Assembly: GCF_004217445.1 (NCBI RefSeq)
Contig: NZ_SHKX01000012.1
Span: 525,224 to 589,223 of the forward strand
DNA length: 64,000 bases
Direction: 5' to 3'
Source: Fluviicoccus keumensis
Lineage (GTDB): Bacteria > Pseudomonadota > Gammaproteobacteria > Pseudomonadales > Moraxellaceae
The notes beneath the pieces are model-generated. The model searched no databases. It saw only the letters and a list, made by a program, of their open reading frames with translations, and had not been told where the DNA came from. A program made the position numbers and the translations under genes. Shown here piece by piece: positions 38,848 through 50,543 of this stretch (its first letter is position 1; each line of letters opens with the position of its first letter).

Positions 38848-41225
38848 AATTACCCGTACTGGCCGTGCTGGCTGCCCTTGCACTGGGTTCCACCGCCGCC
38901 CATGCGGAAAACGGCGACGCTACTGACCGTGCCTTCGCCGCCCTGCTGACCCAGCCCGCCGCCGCCCCGCAAACCGGTCGCTGGATCTTGCCCGACGCCG
39001 ACGATTATCAGGGCTGGAACGAAGACCGGCTGATCCGCTGGCTGGCGGCGCAGCAAAAAGCCGGCGCCAATTTCAACGCCTACCGGCATTTCGGCACGTT
39101 GCTGCATCACGCCATCCGCGCCGGATTGGACCGGACGGCCCTGTGGTTGCTGCAACAGGGAGCCGATCCCCGGTTGAAACTGCAATCCAGCGCCAGCGCG
39201 GGCAACCTGGATGCGCTGGAACTGGCGCGGGACCGCAACCGCCCCCGTATCGTCAAGGCGCTGCAAGCGCCGCCGTTCAACATGGCGCTGCCCAAGCCGC
39301 CCGCCGTCCGTCCGACCAGCCCCGCCACCGGCAGTCCTGCTCCGGCAATCCCGGCGGATGTGCCCGCCGTGCGCCGCTTTGTGCAGCAGCTGCATCTCGA
39401 CCTGTATCCCGAACCGCGTTACATGGTGTATGAACAGCAACTGACGCGCTCGCTCGCCAGTGCGCAGCCGGTCCTGCAGCAACTCTCGCCCGCCTTGTGG
39501 CGGCAGGCGCTGGATGACGACCCGACCCTGGAGCACTGGCTGGGCTGGGCCTCGGTCATGCCTGCCGACAAGTTTCCCGCCCTGTTGCAAACCGTTGATG
39601 GTTCAGTGCTGCAAAAGCACGCCCGCGCGGCGCTGCGCGGCATGAGCCTGCACGGCCGCGTCGACTTCACCACCGACGGCAGCCATGGCCGCAACCCCGT
39701 GCATCCGGATAACTGGAAAGCGCTGCTGGCGCGGCTGCCCGGCCCGCTGGACCAAGCGCAACTTCCACCACTACTGGCCGTCACCGAGCCCGATTTGTGG
39801 CCGCTGCTGTTCCAGCGCGGTTATCGCCCCGGCGAGTTGGAAACCGAACTGGGTCGGTTTCTGGCGGAAACCCCGCCGGAACCACTCAGCCGGTTTTGGC
39901 CGGATCTGGCCGCCCGGTTTCCGGGCATGGCCTCGCAGGTGATCCCGCTGATGCTGGCCCCCTATCGCCCCGGCGGCGACAGCGACTGCCGCTGGGAGTG
40001 GACAGCCCTGCCCAAGACCCTGCCCGCCAAGATCAACTTCGTGCGTCAACAAGGCGCATCCTCGGCTCCGCTGGCGCTGACCCCGTCCTGCCTGCGGCAC
40101 AGCCCGCCCGAGGTGACCGATACCCTGATCCGCCAGTCTGTCATCCTGCCCCTGTCGGAAGTCACGTCGCCGGTGCTGGTTCCCGACCGCGATGCCGATT
40201 GCCGCTTTACGATGAGCGACACGGTTTACCGCATGCTGTACCGCAATCCGGTGATTGGCAGTGACCGCGCCGTCTACGCCAGCGGCGTCAGCCTGATGAC
40301 CATTCCGGGCGAGGAAACGTGCGGCCTTTTGCTGTCCGGCGATGAGGTGGTCGATCCCTATATTGGCGGCGATCAGGACAGCTTTGACGGCCCCACCCGC
40401 GAACCGACGCCTTCCTGCCCCGACCCGACCGATGCCACGGCTTTGTATCGTCTTCGCCCCGACCAGACCCTGGAACTGCTGGAAACCCCGTTTTCCGCCA
40501 CCTTCCTGCTGACTCCGGTGCGCGACACCCGCACCAACCAGCGTTACTGGCTGTCGTATCGCACGTCGGGCCGTTGCAACTCCAGCGAATCCGCGCTGCT
40601 GCGCTGGCAATCCGTCAACGGCAAGCCGGCCCTGGTGGACGTGGAGCCTAAAGACCCTGTCTGGCAAATCTTTGAGCAGGAATGCGACACCAGCGCGCTG
40701 GAAAGTTGCCCCGCCTTCAAGGAATTGTTCAAGGAGGGGGAAGTCACCGACCCGCAGGTTGATCCGAAGCAGGGTGGCGGGCTCGCGGCATTCATCAATG
40801 CGCATCGCGCGCAGGAACACCGTGCGTATCTCACGGCGGTGGAGGCCTTGGACAAGGCGACTTTGCGCCGCATGGAAAGTCAGGGCGTTCCCCCCTTCTG
40901 GACGCTGGAAGCGATGCAGGCGGTATCGCAATCCCCCCTGCCGATACCCGACAAACGCAAGCGGCTGGCCTGGCTGTTCAAGGATCATGAACAGTTGAAA
41001 GCCGCGTTTAGCGGCGGTTATCTGGTGAACGGCTCTGCCTCGGGCTTGCTGGAGACGCTGTCGGAGTGGCTGCCGCTGGAGGATTGGGGATCGTTGCTGA
41101 AGCTGGGAGTGGCAGACGGCTATCTGCGCGGCCAATTGAAGGAACGCGGGCAAACCGGGCTGGCCTGCAAGATGGATCGGGCGGCGGGGTTGAATTGTGG
41201 GGAAACGTGGGAGGTGGGGGAGTGA
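38844..41225 (+). CDS. Large periplasmic protein with ankyrin-like N-terminus
   Basis: 793 residues starting at the ATG that overlaps the cyclase-like stop (ATGA). Signal peptide (1-21, ending AHA). Residues about 60-150 read as two ankyrin-like repeats (LHHAIRAGLDRTALWLLQQGADP, then a second). The remaining 600 residues, with several Cys pairs, match nothing I know. Translational coupling to the cyclase-like gene argues for a joint function, with the two products on opposite sides of the inner membrane. Confidence 0.65.
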   Translation: MKLPVLAVLAALALGSTAAHAENGDATDRAFAALLTQPAAAPQTGRWILPDADDYQGWNEDRLIRWLAAQQKAGANFNAYRHFGTLLHHAIRAGLDRTALWLLQQGADPRLKLQSSASAGNLDALELARDRNRPRIVKALQAPPFNMALPKPPAVRPTSPATGSPAPAIPADVPAVRRFVQQLHLDLYPEPRYMVYEQQLTRSLASAQPVLQQLSPALWRQALDDDPTLEHWLGWASVMPADKFPALLQTVDGSVLQKHARAALRGMSLHGRVDFTTDGSHGRNPVHPDNWKALLARLPGPLDQAQLPPLLAVTEPDLWPLLFQRGYRPGELETELGRFLAETPPEPLSRFWPDLAARFPGMASQVIPLMLAPYRPGGDSDCRWEWTALPKTLPAKINFVRQQGASSAPLALTPSCLRHSPPEVTDTLIRQSVILPLSEVTSPVLVPDRDADCRFTMSDTVYRMLYRNPVIGSDRAVYASGVSLMTIPGEETCGLLLSGDEVVDPYIGGDQDSFDGPTREPTPSCPDPTDATALYRLRPDQTLELLETPFSATFLLTPVRDTRTNQRYWLSYRTSGRCNSSESALLRWQSVNGKPALVDVEPKDPVWQIFEQECDTSALESCPAFKELFKEGEVTDPQVDPKQGGGLAAFINAHRAQEHRAYLTAVEALDKATLRRMESQGVPPFWTLEAMQAVSQSPLPIPDKRKRLAWLFKDHEQLKAAFSGGYLVNGSASGLLETLSEWLPLEDWGSLLKLGVADGYLRGQLKERGQTGLACKMDRAAGLNCGETWEVGE

Positions 41226-41251
41226 AAATCGGGATTTATTCCCGATTTTTC
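41224..41251 (+). terminator. Intrinsic terminator
   Basis: AAAATCGGG / CCCGATTTT with a 7-nt loop and a T-run, beginning at the stop codon of the ankyrin-like gene. Confidence 0.85.
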
Positions 41252-41266
41252 AACTTTGCTGAGCCT

Positions 41267-42409
41267 CTATGAAATAAGTGGTTTAACTTCATTACGCAAA
41301 TAATTAACCAATTTTTCCCAAGAATCTTTGTACACAGACATATTACTCTCAAGCCAAGGCACCCCAGTTGATAATGATATGGACAGTTCCTCAAATTGTG
41401 CATTATTAGCCAAACGAGCCACTACAAGGCATGCAGGCATCATGTATTTATTTTGTGCAAAACACCTGATGCCAGAGTACTCATTCCCAACATTTAAAAG
41501 CTTATCCAGGCCACTGACGTGGCTAGCCATATTTATTATATTAAACAGATTTTCTTCCAACACTTTAAAGTAACTACCTAGGTCGCTAACATCATAAATT
41601 TCATAACGAGGAGAGTACACGCCACTCTTTGAATGCTGAGGAAGTGTCCCATTAGCCAGCGATATATCATCAGAAATCCACCCTGTGCCTTGAGGAAATC
41701 CAGCTGCTTCACAAATATTTAAAATGGCATCATAACGAAGATCAAATGATACTCCCACTGCAAATCCTCCTCCTCGTCTTGAATAAGGTACAAAAGTAAC
41801 CTTTTGTTCGCCAAGCTCGATTTTTCGCTGATACCAACTTGCATATTGTGTATCATCCTGCTTTTCCATTTTCACAAACCCATGCCTCAGCATCATCTGC
41901 TCCAACATCGGATTTATTAATTTGGCAAATCCCGCCCCCGTCGACGGAAAATACTCCGACGCCAGAATATCCAGATATTCCCCCATCCCCTTCCACAACT
42001 TCGCTTTCGACGGCGGGTACATCTTCCGCCCCGGCGCCACAATCAACCCGATATCCTCATCAAAAATCATCAACCCCAAGTCAAAGGCCGCATCCACTGC
42101 CGCCCGCTTCAACCGTAACGCCGCATCGCCGCCATACGGCATCTCCAACGAATATACCGTCTCACGGTTAGCCGCCACATCGGCCGCCAGCCGCAACCCG
42201 AAATCGTTCAGGAAATCTTCTTCATCTTCAAACCAGTCACGGTGCGCCTCAACAAACGCCTGCAAACGCTCGCCAAAGGCCAACAGGTTCGGTGTCGGCT
42301 CCCGACTTTCTTCGCGACACTGGTTGAACCGAGCCACACCCTCTTCAAACGAACGCATCGGCTTGGCGTCGTTTGCCGGGTCCCAGATGCTGATCGTCAT
42401 GTTGCTCAT
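41267..42409 (-). CDS. Unknown protein, paralogue A
   Basis: 380 residues; not a family I can name. It opens MSNMTISIWDP and ends KLVNYLRNEVKPLIS, as does the next gene (WD near the start; LVEYLRNEVKPLV at the end), and both share CLVVARLA..FEEL near the C-terminus. No export or membrane signal. The DNA changes abruptly near 41890: the N-terminal 170 codons are GC-rich like the genome, the C-terminal 205 codons are AT-rich. AAGGAG lies 8 nt before the chosen ATG; a GTG three codons upstream is in frame. Confidence 0.65.
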   Translation of the reverse strand: MSNMTISIWDPANDAKPMRSFEEGVARFNQCREESREPTPNLLAFGERLQAFVEAHRDWFEDEEDFLNDFGLRLAADVAANRETVYSLEMPYGGDAALRLKRAAVDAAFDLGLMIFDEDIGLIVAPGRKMYPPSKAKLWKGMGEYLDILASEYFPSTGAGFAKLINPMLEQMMLRHGFVKMEKQDDTQYASWYQRKIELGEQKVTFVPYSRRGGGFAVGVSFDLRYDAILNICEAAGFPQGTGWISDDISLANGTLPQHSKSGVYSPRYEIYDVSDLGSYFKVLEENLFNIINMASHVSGLDKLLNVGNEYSGIRCFAQNKYMMPACLVVARLANNAQFEELSISLSTGVPWLESNMSVYKDSWEKLVNYLRNEVKPLIS

Positions 42410-42532
42410 AATCCTCACTCCTTAGGTGGTGAACCATATTGCGGAAGTCATCATAAAGACTCACTTCGGCCAGTACAAAAGAGGCGACCCCGAGGTTACG
42501 GATCTTCCCGCTTCGTGGTTTGGCGAAGCCGG

Positions 42533-43594
42533 TTAAACGAGGGGCTTGACTTCGTTTCGGAGATATTCGACCAGTTTCGGCCATTCCGTCATCATGGCAT
42601 CGGCGTTGGCTCCGGGAGTTCTACCCTTGCGTAAAGACAAAACCAACTCTTCAAAATGAGGATTACCGGCCAATCGTGCAACTATTAGGCAATGCGGCAT
42701 ATAAAAGAAGTTATGAAGATGATTTCTAAATAATACATCAATCTCTCCATTAACAACTGCATCAAGCCCCTTAATATCTACTGCTGAGTCAAAAATATTA
42801 ATTACACAACGCAAAGTTTCATCTACTAAATTAATCGCCTCACACTTAGTTAAAATAGGATTACGCTTTGACATAATCTCTGTATTGTACGTACAAAGCA
42901 TTATTGATTCAGACTCAAAAAACGGAAATTTCCCATAAATAGAAAGCACGTTTTCGCAAGCCATTTCCATATTAAACAACATAAAGTACCCATTTGAATA
43001 CTTTTGATAAATCATATACAAATACTGACAGCCAACACCTACATTTCTTTCATAATATGTTGCTTTCTGGAATCTATGCTTTTTATCTGGATTTTGTGTA
43101 AACCCATGCGGCTTCAACGCCATCTCAATAATCGGCTCCACCCACGCCTCAAACTGCTTCAACGTCGCCGGTAAAGCATCATCCCCCTCATACATCTCCT
43201 TCATCTTCTTCAACGCCCTGGCCGCCTCCGCCGGAATCACCTTCCCCGGCGGCACATAAGCTGCGACCACTTCGCCATCCACCAACACCAACCCATGCTT
43301 GACCGCCGTTTCACCCAGCATCAGCAACACCGGCTGCCAGCTGAAATACGGCATCGTCACCACAAAACCCGCATGCGGTGACTGTTGCATGGCGGCTTCC
43401 AGGCCGGTCAATTCGTCCAGCCCTTCCGCTTCATCCAGCAACGCCTTGGCCGACTGCTCCACCTCCGCCGCGAACGCCAGCATAGCTGCTGAGGGCGCAT
43501 CCACCGGCTGCTGGCGCAACGCCGCCGCTTGATCCATATCCTTCGGTTTCCCAAAGCGCTTGGCGTCCCAGATGCAAACCTCGTGGATGTTCAT
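42533..43594 (-). CDS. Unknown protein, paralogue B
   Basis: 353 residues, paralogous to the gene downstream of it at both ends (see paralogue A). The middle has diverged. Composition is a sandwich: GC-rich codons 1-160, AT-rich codons about 160-318, GC-rich last 35 codons. AGGAAG precedes the ATG by 6 nt. The two paralogues are 123 bp apart and same-directed, so probably duplicates in one transcript. Such pairs occur among accessory genes of contact-dependent or immunity loci, but nothing here proves that. Confidence 0.65.
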   Translation of the reverse strand: MNIHEVCIWDAKRFGKPKDMDQAAALRQQPVDAPSAAMLAFAAEVEQSAKALLDEAEGLDELTGLEAAMQQSPHAGFVVTMPYFSWQPVLLMLGETAVKHGLVLVDGEVVAAYVPPGKVIPAEAARALKKMKEMYEGDDALPATLKQFEAWVEPIIEMALKPHGFTQNPDKKHRFQKATYYERNVGVGCQYLYMIYQKYSNGYFMLFNMEMACENVLSIYGKFPFFESESIMLCTYNTEIMSKRNPILTKCEAINLVDETLRCVINIFDSAVDIKGLDAVVNGEIDVLFRNHLHNFFYMPHCLIVARLAGNPHFEELVLSLRKGRTPGANADAMMTEWPKLVEYLRNEVKPLV

Positions 43595-43670
43595 GAAGGG
43601 CTTCCTGATGTGTCATGGCGGAACCTTAACACCCGGACGCCAAGGCTTCCATGCCCCCGATCACAGCACA

Positions 43671-46028
<2,358 letters not shown>

Positions 46029-46059
46029 GGCGGCCTCCGGTCATTACGGCTTGGGGCGG

Positions 46060-46494
46060 TTATTGACCGGCTGTCGCGCCATGATTGTGGTCATGTTCGG
46101 GAGCGGCTTCAGGCTTGGTCTTGGTGCTCTTGCGGTGCTTCGGCTTCTTTACGGCCTTGTCCGCCGGTTTCTTGGCATCCTGGGCCTGCATGCAGTTGTC
46201 GTGCATGGCCTTCATGTCGTCCATGCCCTTGGCGTTGTCGGCGGCCTTGTTGTCGCCCATGCACTTCTCATGCATGTTCTTCATGTCATGCATGTTCTTC
46301 ATATCCGCGCCGGGCTTGGTGTCGGCGCCGGGCTTCATGTCGCCCTTGGCGCCCATCGTTTTCATGTCCATCTTTTCCATCTTTTCCATCTTGTCCATGC
46401 CGCCCATCCCGTTCATGGGCTTGGCGGCGTCTTCCGCGTAAGTCAGACCGCTCAGGGCGGCGATCAGCGGCAACAGCAGCAGGGGGTTTTTCAT
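46060..46494 (-). CDS. Met/His-rich periplasmic copper-binding protein
   Basis: 144 residues with a signal peptide (about 1-20) and a mature part of repeats such as MDKMEKMEKM, MKNMHDMKNMHEK and a His tail (HDHNHG). Methionine- and histidine-rich stretches bind Cu(I) and Cu(II). Low complexity prevents a family call. It sits just upstream of the ATPase gene and probably hands over or buffers exported copper. Confidence 0.75.
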   Translation of the reverse strand: MKNPLLLLPLIAALSGLTYAEDAAKPMNGMGGMDKMEKMEKMDMKTMGAKGDMKPGADTKPGADMKNMHDMKNMHEKCMGDNKAADNAKGMDDMKAMHDNCMQAQDAKKPADKAVKKPKHRKSTKTKPEAAPEHDHNHGATAGQ

Positions 46495-46667
46495 GGTGTG
46501 TTACTCCATCAGGGGTCAGGTTGTCCTTAGGGACAGATTAAAAAGGAAGCCGCTCATTCATTCTGTAAAGCCCCGGGCTTTAGCCCTAGCGGTTTCCATG
46601 TCGCGCTACTCAGTCCGGAGCCGGTGACATACATGACCGGCTCCTTGCCCCGCGCATTAGGGCGTCA

Positions 46668-47264
46668 TCAATGGCTATGCGCATGCTCCGTTGCCGTTTC
46701 ATGCGCACCGGGGGTATTTCCGGCCTTGTCGCTGTGCTCATGATCCGACTCCCCTTCCGAATCCGGACCGGTCAGACTCCGGTAGGCCGCTGCATCCAGC
46801 GTAGGCAATTTACGCAAAAAGGCCACCATCGCCCAGATTTCCTCGTCGTCATGGGTGGGGCCCCAAGCGGGCATCGCGGTCAGCTTGATGCCGTGCTTGA
46901 TGACCCAGAACGCTTCCGCCGGATCACGAATAGGGTTTGCGGACAAGGCCGGGGGTTGCGGATAGAGGCCGGGCCGGATTTCCGAATCGGTTTGCACCGG
47001 CGACAGGTGGCAACCGACGCACATGGCGTTGTAGTGCTCGGCCCCCATCGCGATCAGCTCGGGGCCTTCCAGGTTCTTGGGTACGGTAACGCCCTTGGCG
47101 TGGGAGCGGATGGCGCGGTCGCGGAAGACCGTGATCGCCGCCTCCACGGGCTTCCAGTGCGGAACATCCGCGCCGATGGGATAGACGCCGGAATATGCAA
47201 AGCCAAGGAGGCCCGCCAGACCCAGTGTCAGGGCGGCCATCACAAGCCCGGATCGATAGGTCAT
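46668..47264 (-). CDS. Membrane-anchored c-type cytochrome
   Basis: 198 residues from the chosen ATG (a GTG is one codon upstream). An N-terminal hydrophobic segment anchors or exports it; a single heme site C-V-G-C-H lies about residue 83, with a distal Met in LTAMPAWG. The tail is His-rich (HSDKAGNTPGAHETATEHAHSH). It follows the CusF-like gene by 3 bp. Similar cytochromes accompany copper oxidases and may drain electrons from Cu(I) oxidation; that link is inferred. Confidence 0.82.
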   Translation of the reverse strand: MTYRSGLVMAALTLGLAGLLGFAYSGVYPIGADVPHWKPVEAAITVFRDRAIRSHAKGVTVPKNLEGPELIAMGAEHYNAMCVGCHLSPVQTDSEIRPGLYPQPPALSANPIRDPAEAFWVIKHGIKLTAMPAWGPTHDDEEIWAMVAFLRKLPTLDAAAYRSLTGPDSEGESDHEHSDKAGNTPGAHETATEHAHSH

Positions 47265-47267
47265 CAC

Positions 47268-47633
47268 TTACTTCCCGGCCTTGTGCAGTTCGGTGATGAC
47301 CAGCCCGCCGTTCTCGCGTTCGACCACGAAGCGCACCGGATCGCCGACCTGCACCTGACCCAGCATGGCCGGGTCCTTGACCTTGAAGTTCATGGTCATG
47401 CCGGGCATACCCAGGTTCTTGATGTCGCCGTGACGGATGGTCAGTTTGCCCTGCGCCGTATCCACCTTACGGATTTCGCCAAGGGTGTAGCGGTCGGCAG
47501 CGTCGCTGTTGCTAGTTTGGCCGCTGGCGGTGGTGGACGGCGCGGCATGTGCTCCTTCCGCAAGAGCGGCTTCGCTCATCAGGCCGGTCAGGGTCAGCAG
47601 GCCGAGGGCCAGCCATTGTTTACGCAGGTACAT
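47268..47633 (-). CDS. CusF-like periplasmic copper-binding protein
   Basis: 121 residues, signal peptide (1-25). The 80-residue OB-type domain has KLTIRHGDIKNLGMPGMTMNFKV, which carries the CusF His and two Met ligands that bind Cu(I)/Ag(I). It hands metal to the CusCBA pump in other bacteria. It lies between the multicopper oxidase gene (35 bp upstream) and the cytochrome c gene. Confidence 0.9.
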   Translation of the reverse strand: MYLRKQWLALGLLTLTGLMSEAALAEGAHAAPSTTASGQTSNSDAADRYTLGEIRKVDTAQGKLTIRHGDIKNLGMPGMTMNFKVKDPAMLGQVQVGDPVRFVVERENGGLVITELHKAGK

Positions 47634-47668
47634 CGCATTTCTCCCACCCCTGTCGGGGTCAGTCTTGG

Positions 47669-49033
47669 TCAGTGATCCATGTGTCCGCCGGGCTTGCGCA
47701 CGCGGAGGTCGGAGGCGGCTACAGGCGGCGCATCGGCGCGAACGGTGGCCGGTTCCTCGCCGGTATAGAGCCGGGCGACAGTGCCTTCCGGGTGGGTGTA
47801 CCAGCCCGGATCGCGGTAGTCGCCCAGCGGCTGGTTATCCCGCACCTTGAGCACGGTAAACATGCCGCCCATTTCCAGCGGGCCGAAGGGACCCTGCCCG
47901 CTCATCATCGGCAGGGTGTTGTCCGGCAGCGGCATGTCCATTTCTGCCATGTCCGCCATGCCGGCGCTGCCCATACCCATGAAATCCGGCGTCAGCTTGC
48001 GGATCTTTTCGGCAATATCGTCCTGACGGACACCGATCATCGTCGGCAGGCCGTGACCCATGGCATTCATGGTGTGGTGCGACTTGTGACAGTGAAACGC
48101 CCAGTCCCCGGCCTCTGCCGTGAACTCGACGGCGCGCATCTGGCCGACAGCGACATCGGTCGTGACTTCCGGCCAGCGCGCCGAGCGCGGAACCCAGCCG
48201 CCGTCGGTGCCGGTCACCTCGAAATCATGGCCGTGCAGGTGGATCGGGTGGTTGGTCATGGTCAGGTTGCCGACCCGGATGCGCACCCGCTCGCCGCTGC
48301 GGGCGACCAGCGGGTCAATCCCCGGAAAGACACGGCTGTTGAAGGTCCACAGGTTGAAGTCCGTCATCGTCGAGACTTTCGGGGTGTAGCTGCCGGGTTC
48401 GATGTCGTAGGCGCTGAGCAGGAACACGAAATCGCGGTCCACGCGCATGAAATCCGGGTTCTTGGGATGGACGACAAAAAAGCCCATCATGCCCATCGCC
48501 ATCTGCACCATCTCGTCGGCGTGCGGGTGATACATGAAGGTGCCCGAACGCTTCAGGGTGAACTCGTAGACATAGGTCTGGCCCGGTTTGATCTGCGGCT
48601 GCGACAAGCCGCCGACGCCATCCATACCGGACGGCAGGCGGATGCCGTGCCAGTGGATGGTGGTGTGCTCCGGCAACTTGTTGGTGACGAAAATCCGCAC
48701 GCGGTCGCCCTCGACACACTCGAGGGTCGGTCCCGGACTCTGGCCGTTATAGCCCCACATGTGCGCCGTCATGCCGGGGGCCAGTTCGCGCACCACCGGC
48801 TCGGCCACCAGATGGAACTCCTTGACGCCGTCCTTCATCCGGTAAGGCAGGGTCCAGCCGTTCAGGGTCACGACCGGGTGGTACGACGGGCCGTCGACCG
48901 GATGCCGCGGCCCCTGGGTGCCGGGCTTGTCCTGGATCATCGCTTCGGGAATGCCCGCCTGCGCGCGGGACGCCAGTCCGGCCGCCAGGGCGGTGGCTCC
49001 GGCATTGCGCAGGAAGTCTCGTCGGGTGGTCAT
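47669..49033 (-). CDS. Tat-exported multicopper oxidase
   Basis: Oxidises Cu(I) to less toxic Cu(II) in the periplasm. 454 residues: a twin-arginine signal (TRRDFLRNAG), three cupredoxin domains with the copper motifs HWHG, HPH, HPIHLHGHDF and HCHKSHHTM, and a Met-rich loop (GMGSAGMADMAEMDMP, about residue 345) as seen in copper oxidases of the CopA/CueO group. It overlaps the upstream TolC-type gene by 4 bp. Confidence 0.92.
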   Translation of the reverse strand: MTTRRDFLRNAGATALAAGLASRAQAGIPEAMIQDKPGTQGPRHPVDGPSYHPVVTLNGWTLPYRMKDGVKEFHLVAEPVVRELAPGMTAHMWGYNGQSPGPTLECVEGDRVRIFVTNKLPEHTTIHWHGIRLPSGMDGVGGLSQPQIKPGQTYVYEFTLKRSGTFMYHPHADEMVQMAMGMMGFFVVHPKNPDFMRVDRDFVFLLSAYDIEPGSYTPKVSTMTDFNLWTFNSRVFPGIDPLVARSGERVRIRVGNLTMTNHPIHLHGHDFEVTGTDGGWVPRSARWPEVTTDVAVGQMRAVEFTAEAGDWAFHCHKSHHTMNAMGHGLPTMIGVRQDDIAEKIRKLTPDFMGMGSAGMADMAEMDMPLPDNTLPMMSGQGPFGPLEMGGMFTVLKVRDNQPLGDYRDPGWYTHPEGTVARLYTGEEPATVRADAPPVAASDLRVRKPGGHMDH

Positions 49034-50388
49034 GGCTTGGCTCCCGCCGTCATGGTGGTCATGGGCCCTTGAAGGGTGGCGGCCAGAATGGCATCGGCCC
49101 GCCAGAAGTCGCGCAGGGCGTCCAGCGCGGATTCACTGGCGGCGATCTGCTCACGGCTTTGCGCCAGCAGGTCGAAGGGACTGATCAGCATGCCGTTGTA
49201 GCGCAGCATCGTTTCGTCGGCGATCTGCCGCTGCAAGGGCACCACTTCGTCACGATAGTGCCGGGCCAGATCATAGGCGGTGCGGTAAGCGCCATAGGCC
49301 TCCCGGGCCTCGCTGCGGGCATTGACGGCTGTCGCCGCGACCTCGGCCAGCGCACGCCGATACACCGCCTCCGCCCCGGCGGCGCGGGTGCGGCCGAAGT
49401 CGAACAGCGGCAATTCCAGGCTGACTTCCACCCCGCGCTGATCCGGCTGCCCGCTGACCCGGTTGTCCTGATAGCCCAGCTCCAGCACATTGATGAATCG
49501 GGTCACGCGTGTCAGGCGCAAGGCCCGCGCCGTATTGGCGGCGTCCTGCCGGGCGCGCTGTATGTCCAGCCTTCGGTCAAGGGCCTGTTGTTCGGCATCG
49601 GCAAGGTCTCGTGGCGAGGCGGGCAGCGGCGGCAAGCCGTTCGGCAAGCGCACCACGGCGGGATCGCTGACCCCCAGCAAACGGATCAGGGCTTCGCGCG
49701 CACCGGCGGCGTCACGATCGGCGCGCGCCTTGCGGGCGGTCGCTTCGGCATGAAAGGCCTGTTCACGGGCAGCATCCAGACGACTGATGTTGCCCGCTTC
49801 GGCCATGCGTTGCGCCAGGGTCCGGCCCGCCTCGGCGGCGCTCAGGATGTCAGCCGCATAGGCGGCGCGCTGGCGGGCGGTCACGGCCTCGACATAGGCC
49901 AGACGGGTGTCCGCGGCCAAAGCCAGCACGGATTGTTCGGCGGCCAGTCGCGCCGCCATCCGCTCCCTTTTACCCAGCGAGGCGCGCAGGGGTGTCGTTA
50001 ACAGGCTGATCAGGTCCAGCGATACCGCGCGGTCGTTTTCCCGCTCGCTGCCCTGACGAAGTCTGGCCAGGGATAGACGGGGATTGGGCAGACGGCTGGC
50101 GGCGACTATCTCGGCCTCGTTCAGGCTCAGGTCGGCAAACAGGCGTTGCAGCACCGGGCTGTTCAGCAGGGCCAGCGTCACCGCGCTGTCGCCGTCCAGC
50201 TCGCGGGAAAACAACTCACCGCGGCGCTGCGCCAGCGTTTCGCCTGTCGCGGCTACCGTGATGGCCGCCCCCAGCCGTTCCGCCGTCGCGGCGCGCACGG
50301 CGGATTCGCCGCCATCGGGTGACAGCGAGGTGCAGGCACTCAGTCCAAGGGTCAGCATCGACACGCCGATGCCGAACGGGATACGCAT
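49030..50388 (-). CDS. TolC-type outer membrane efflux protein
   Basis: 452 residues. Lipoprotein signal (LSAC) and two repeats of long amphipathic helices typical of the TolC/OMF barrel-tunnel fold (LNEAEIVAASRLPNPRLSLARL and a later copy). Outermost gene of the minus-strand copper unit, so it begins at the divergent copper box. A second TolC-type gene is in the opposite unit; why the island has two is unclear. Confidence 0.85.
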   Translation of the reverse strand: MRIPFGIGVSMLTLGLSACTSLSPDGGESAVRAATAERLGAAITVAATGETLAQRRGELFSRELDGDSAVTLALLNSPVLQRLFADLSLNEAEIVAASRLPNPRLSLARLRQGSERENDRAVSLDLISLLTTPLRASLGKRERMAARLAAEQSVLALAADTRLAYVEAVTARQRAAYAADILSAAEAGRTLAQRMAEAGNISRLDAAREQAFHAEATARKARADRDAAGAREALIRLLGVSDPAVVRLPNGLPPLPASPRDLADAEQQALDRRLDIQRARQDAANTARALRLTRVTRFINVLELGYQDNRVSGQPDQRGVEVSLELPLFDFGRTRAAGAEAVYRRALAEVAATAVNARSEAREAYGAYRTAYDLARHYRDEVVPLQRQIADETMLRYNGMLISPFDLLAQSREQIAASESALDALRDFWRADAILAATLQGPMTTMTAGAKP

Positions 50389-50462
50389 AAGGCCTCCTCC
50401 GGCCCGTCTTTACATACGTTGAGATCATGCCATTCGCCAGCCGACAGCCAGCTGACGCGAAA

Positions 50463-50478
50463 ATGACATTTCTGTCAT
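50463..50478. promoter_or_regulatory. Copper box (CusR/CopR-type operator)
   Basis: ATGACA-TTTC-TGTCAT, a perfect 6-bp inverted repeat with 4-bp spacer, in the 155-bp gap between the two divergent copper units. It matches the TGACA..TGTCA boxes bound by CusR/CopR-type regulators. A TATCAT -10 follows at 50484 for the rightward cusR unit. Confidence 0.75.
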
Positions 50479-50543
50479 CTTGCTATCATCTTCGCCGGAA
50501 ACAGGTATTGTTCAGCCATGACTGACGCGGAGAGCGGACCGCC

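Noticed and set aside
46566..46582. TAAAGCCC/GGGCTTTA palindrome
   Set aside because: Only one unpaired base at the centre and no T-run; too weak to call a terminator.
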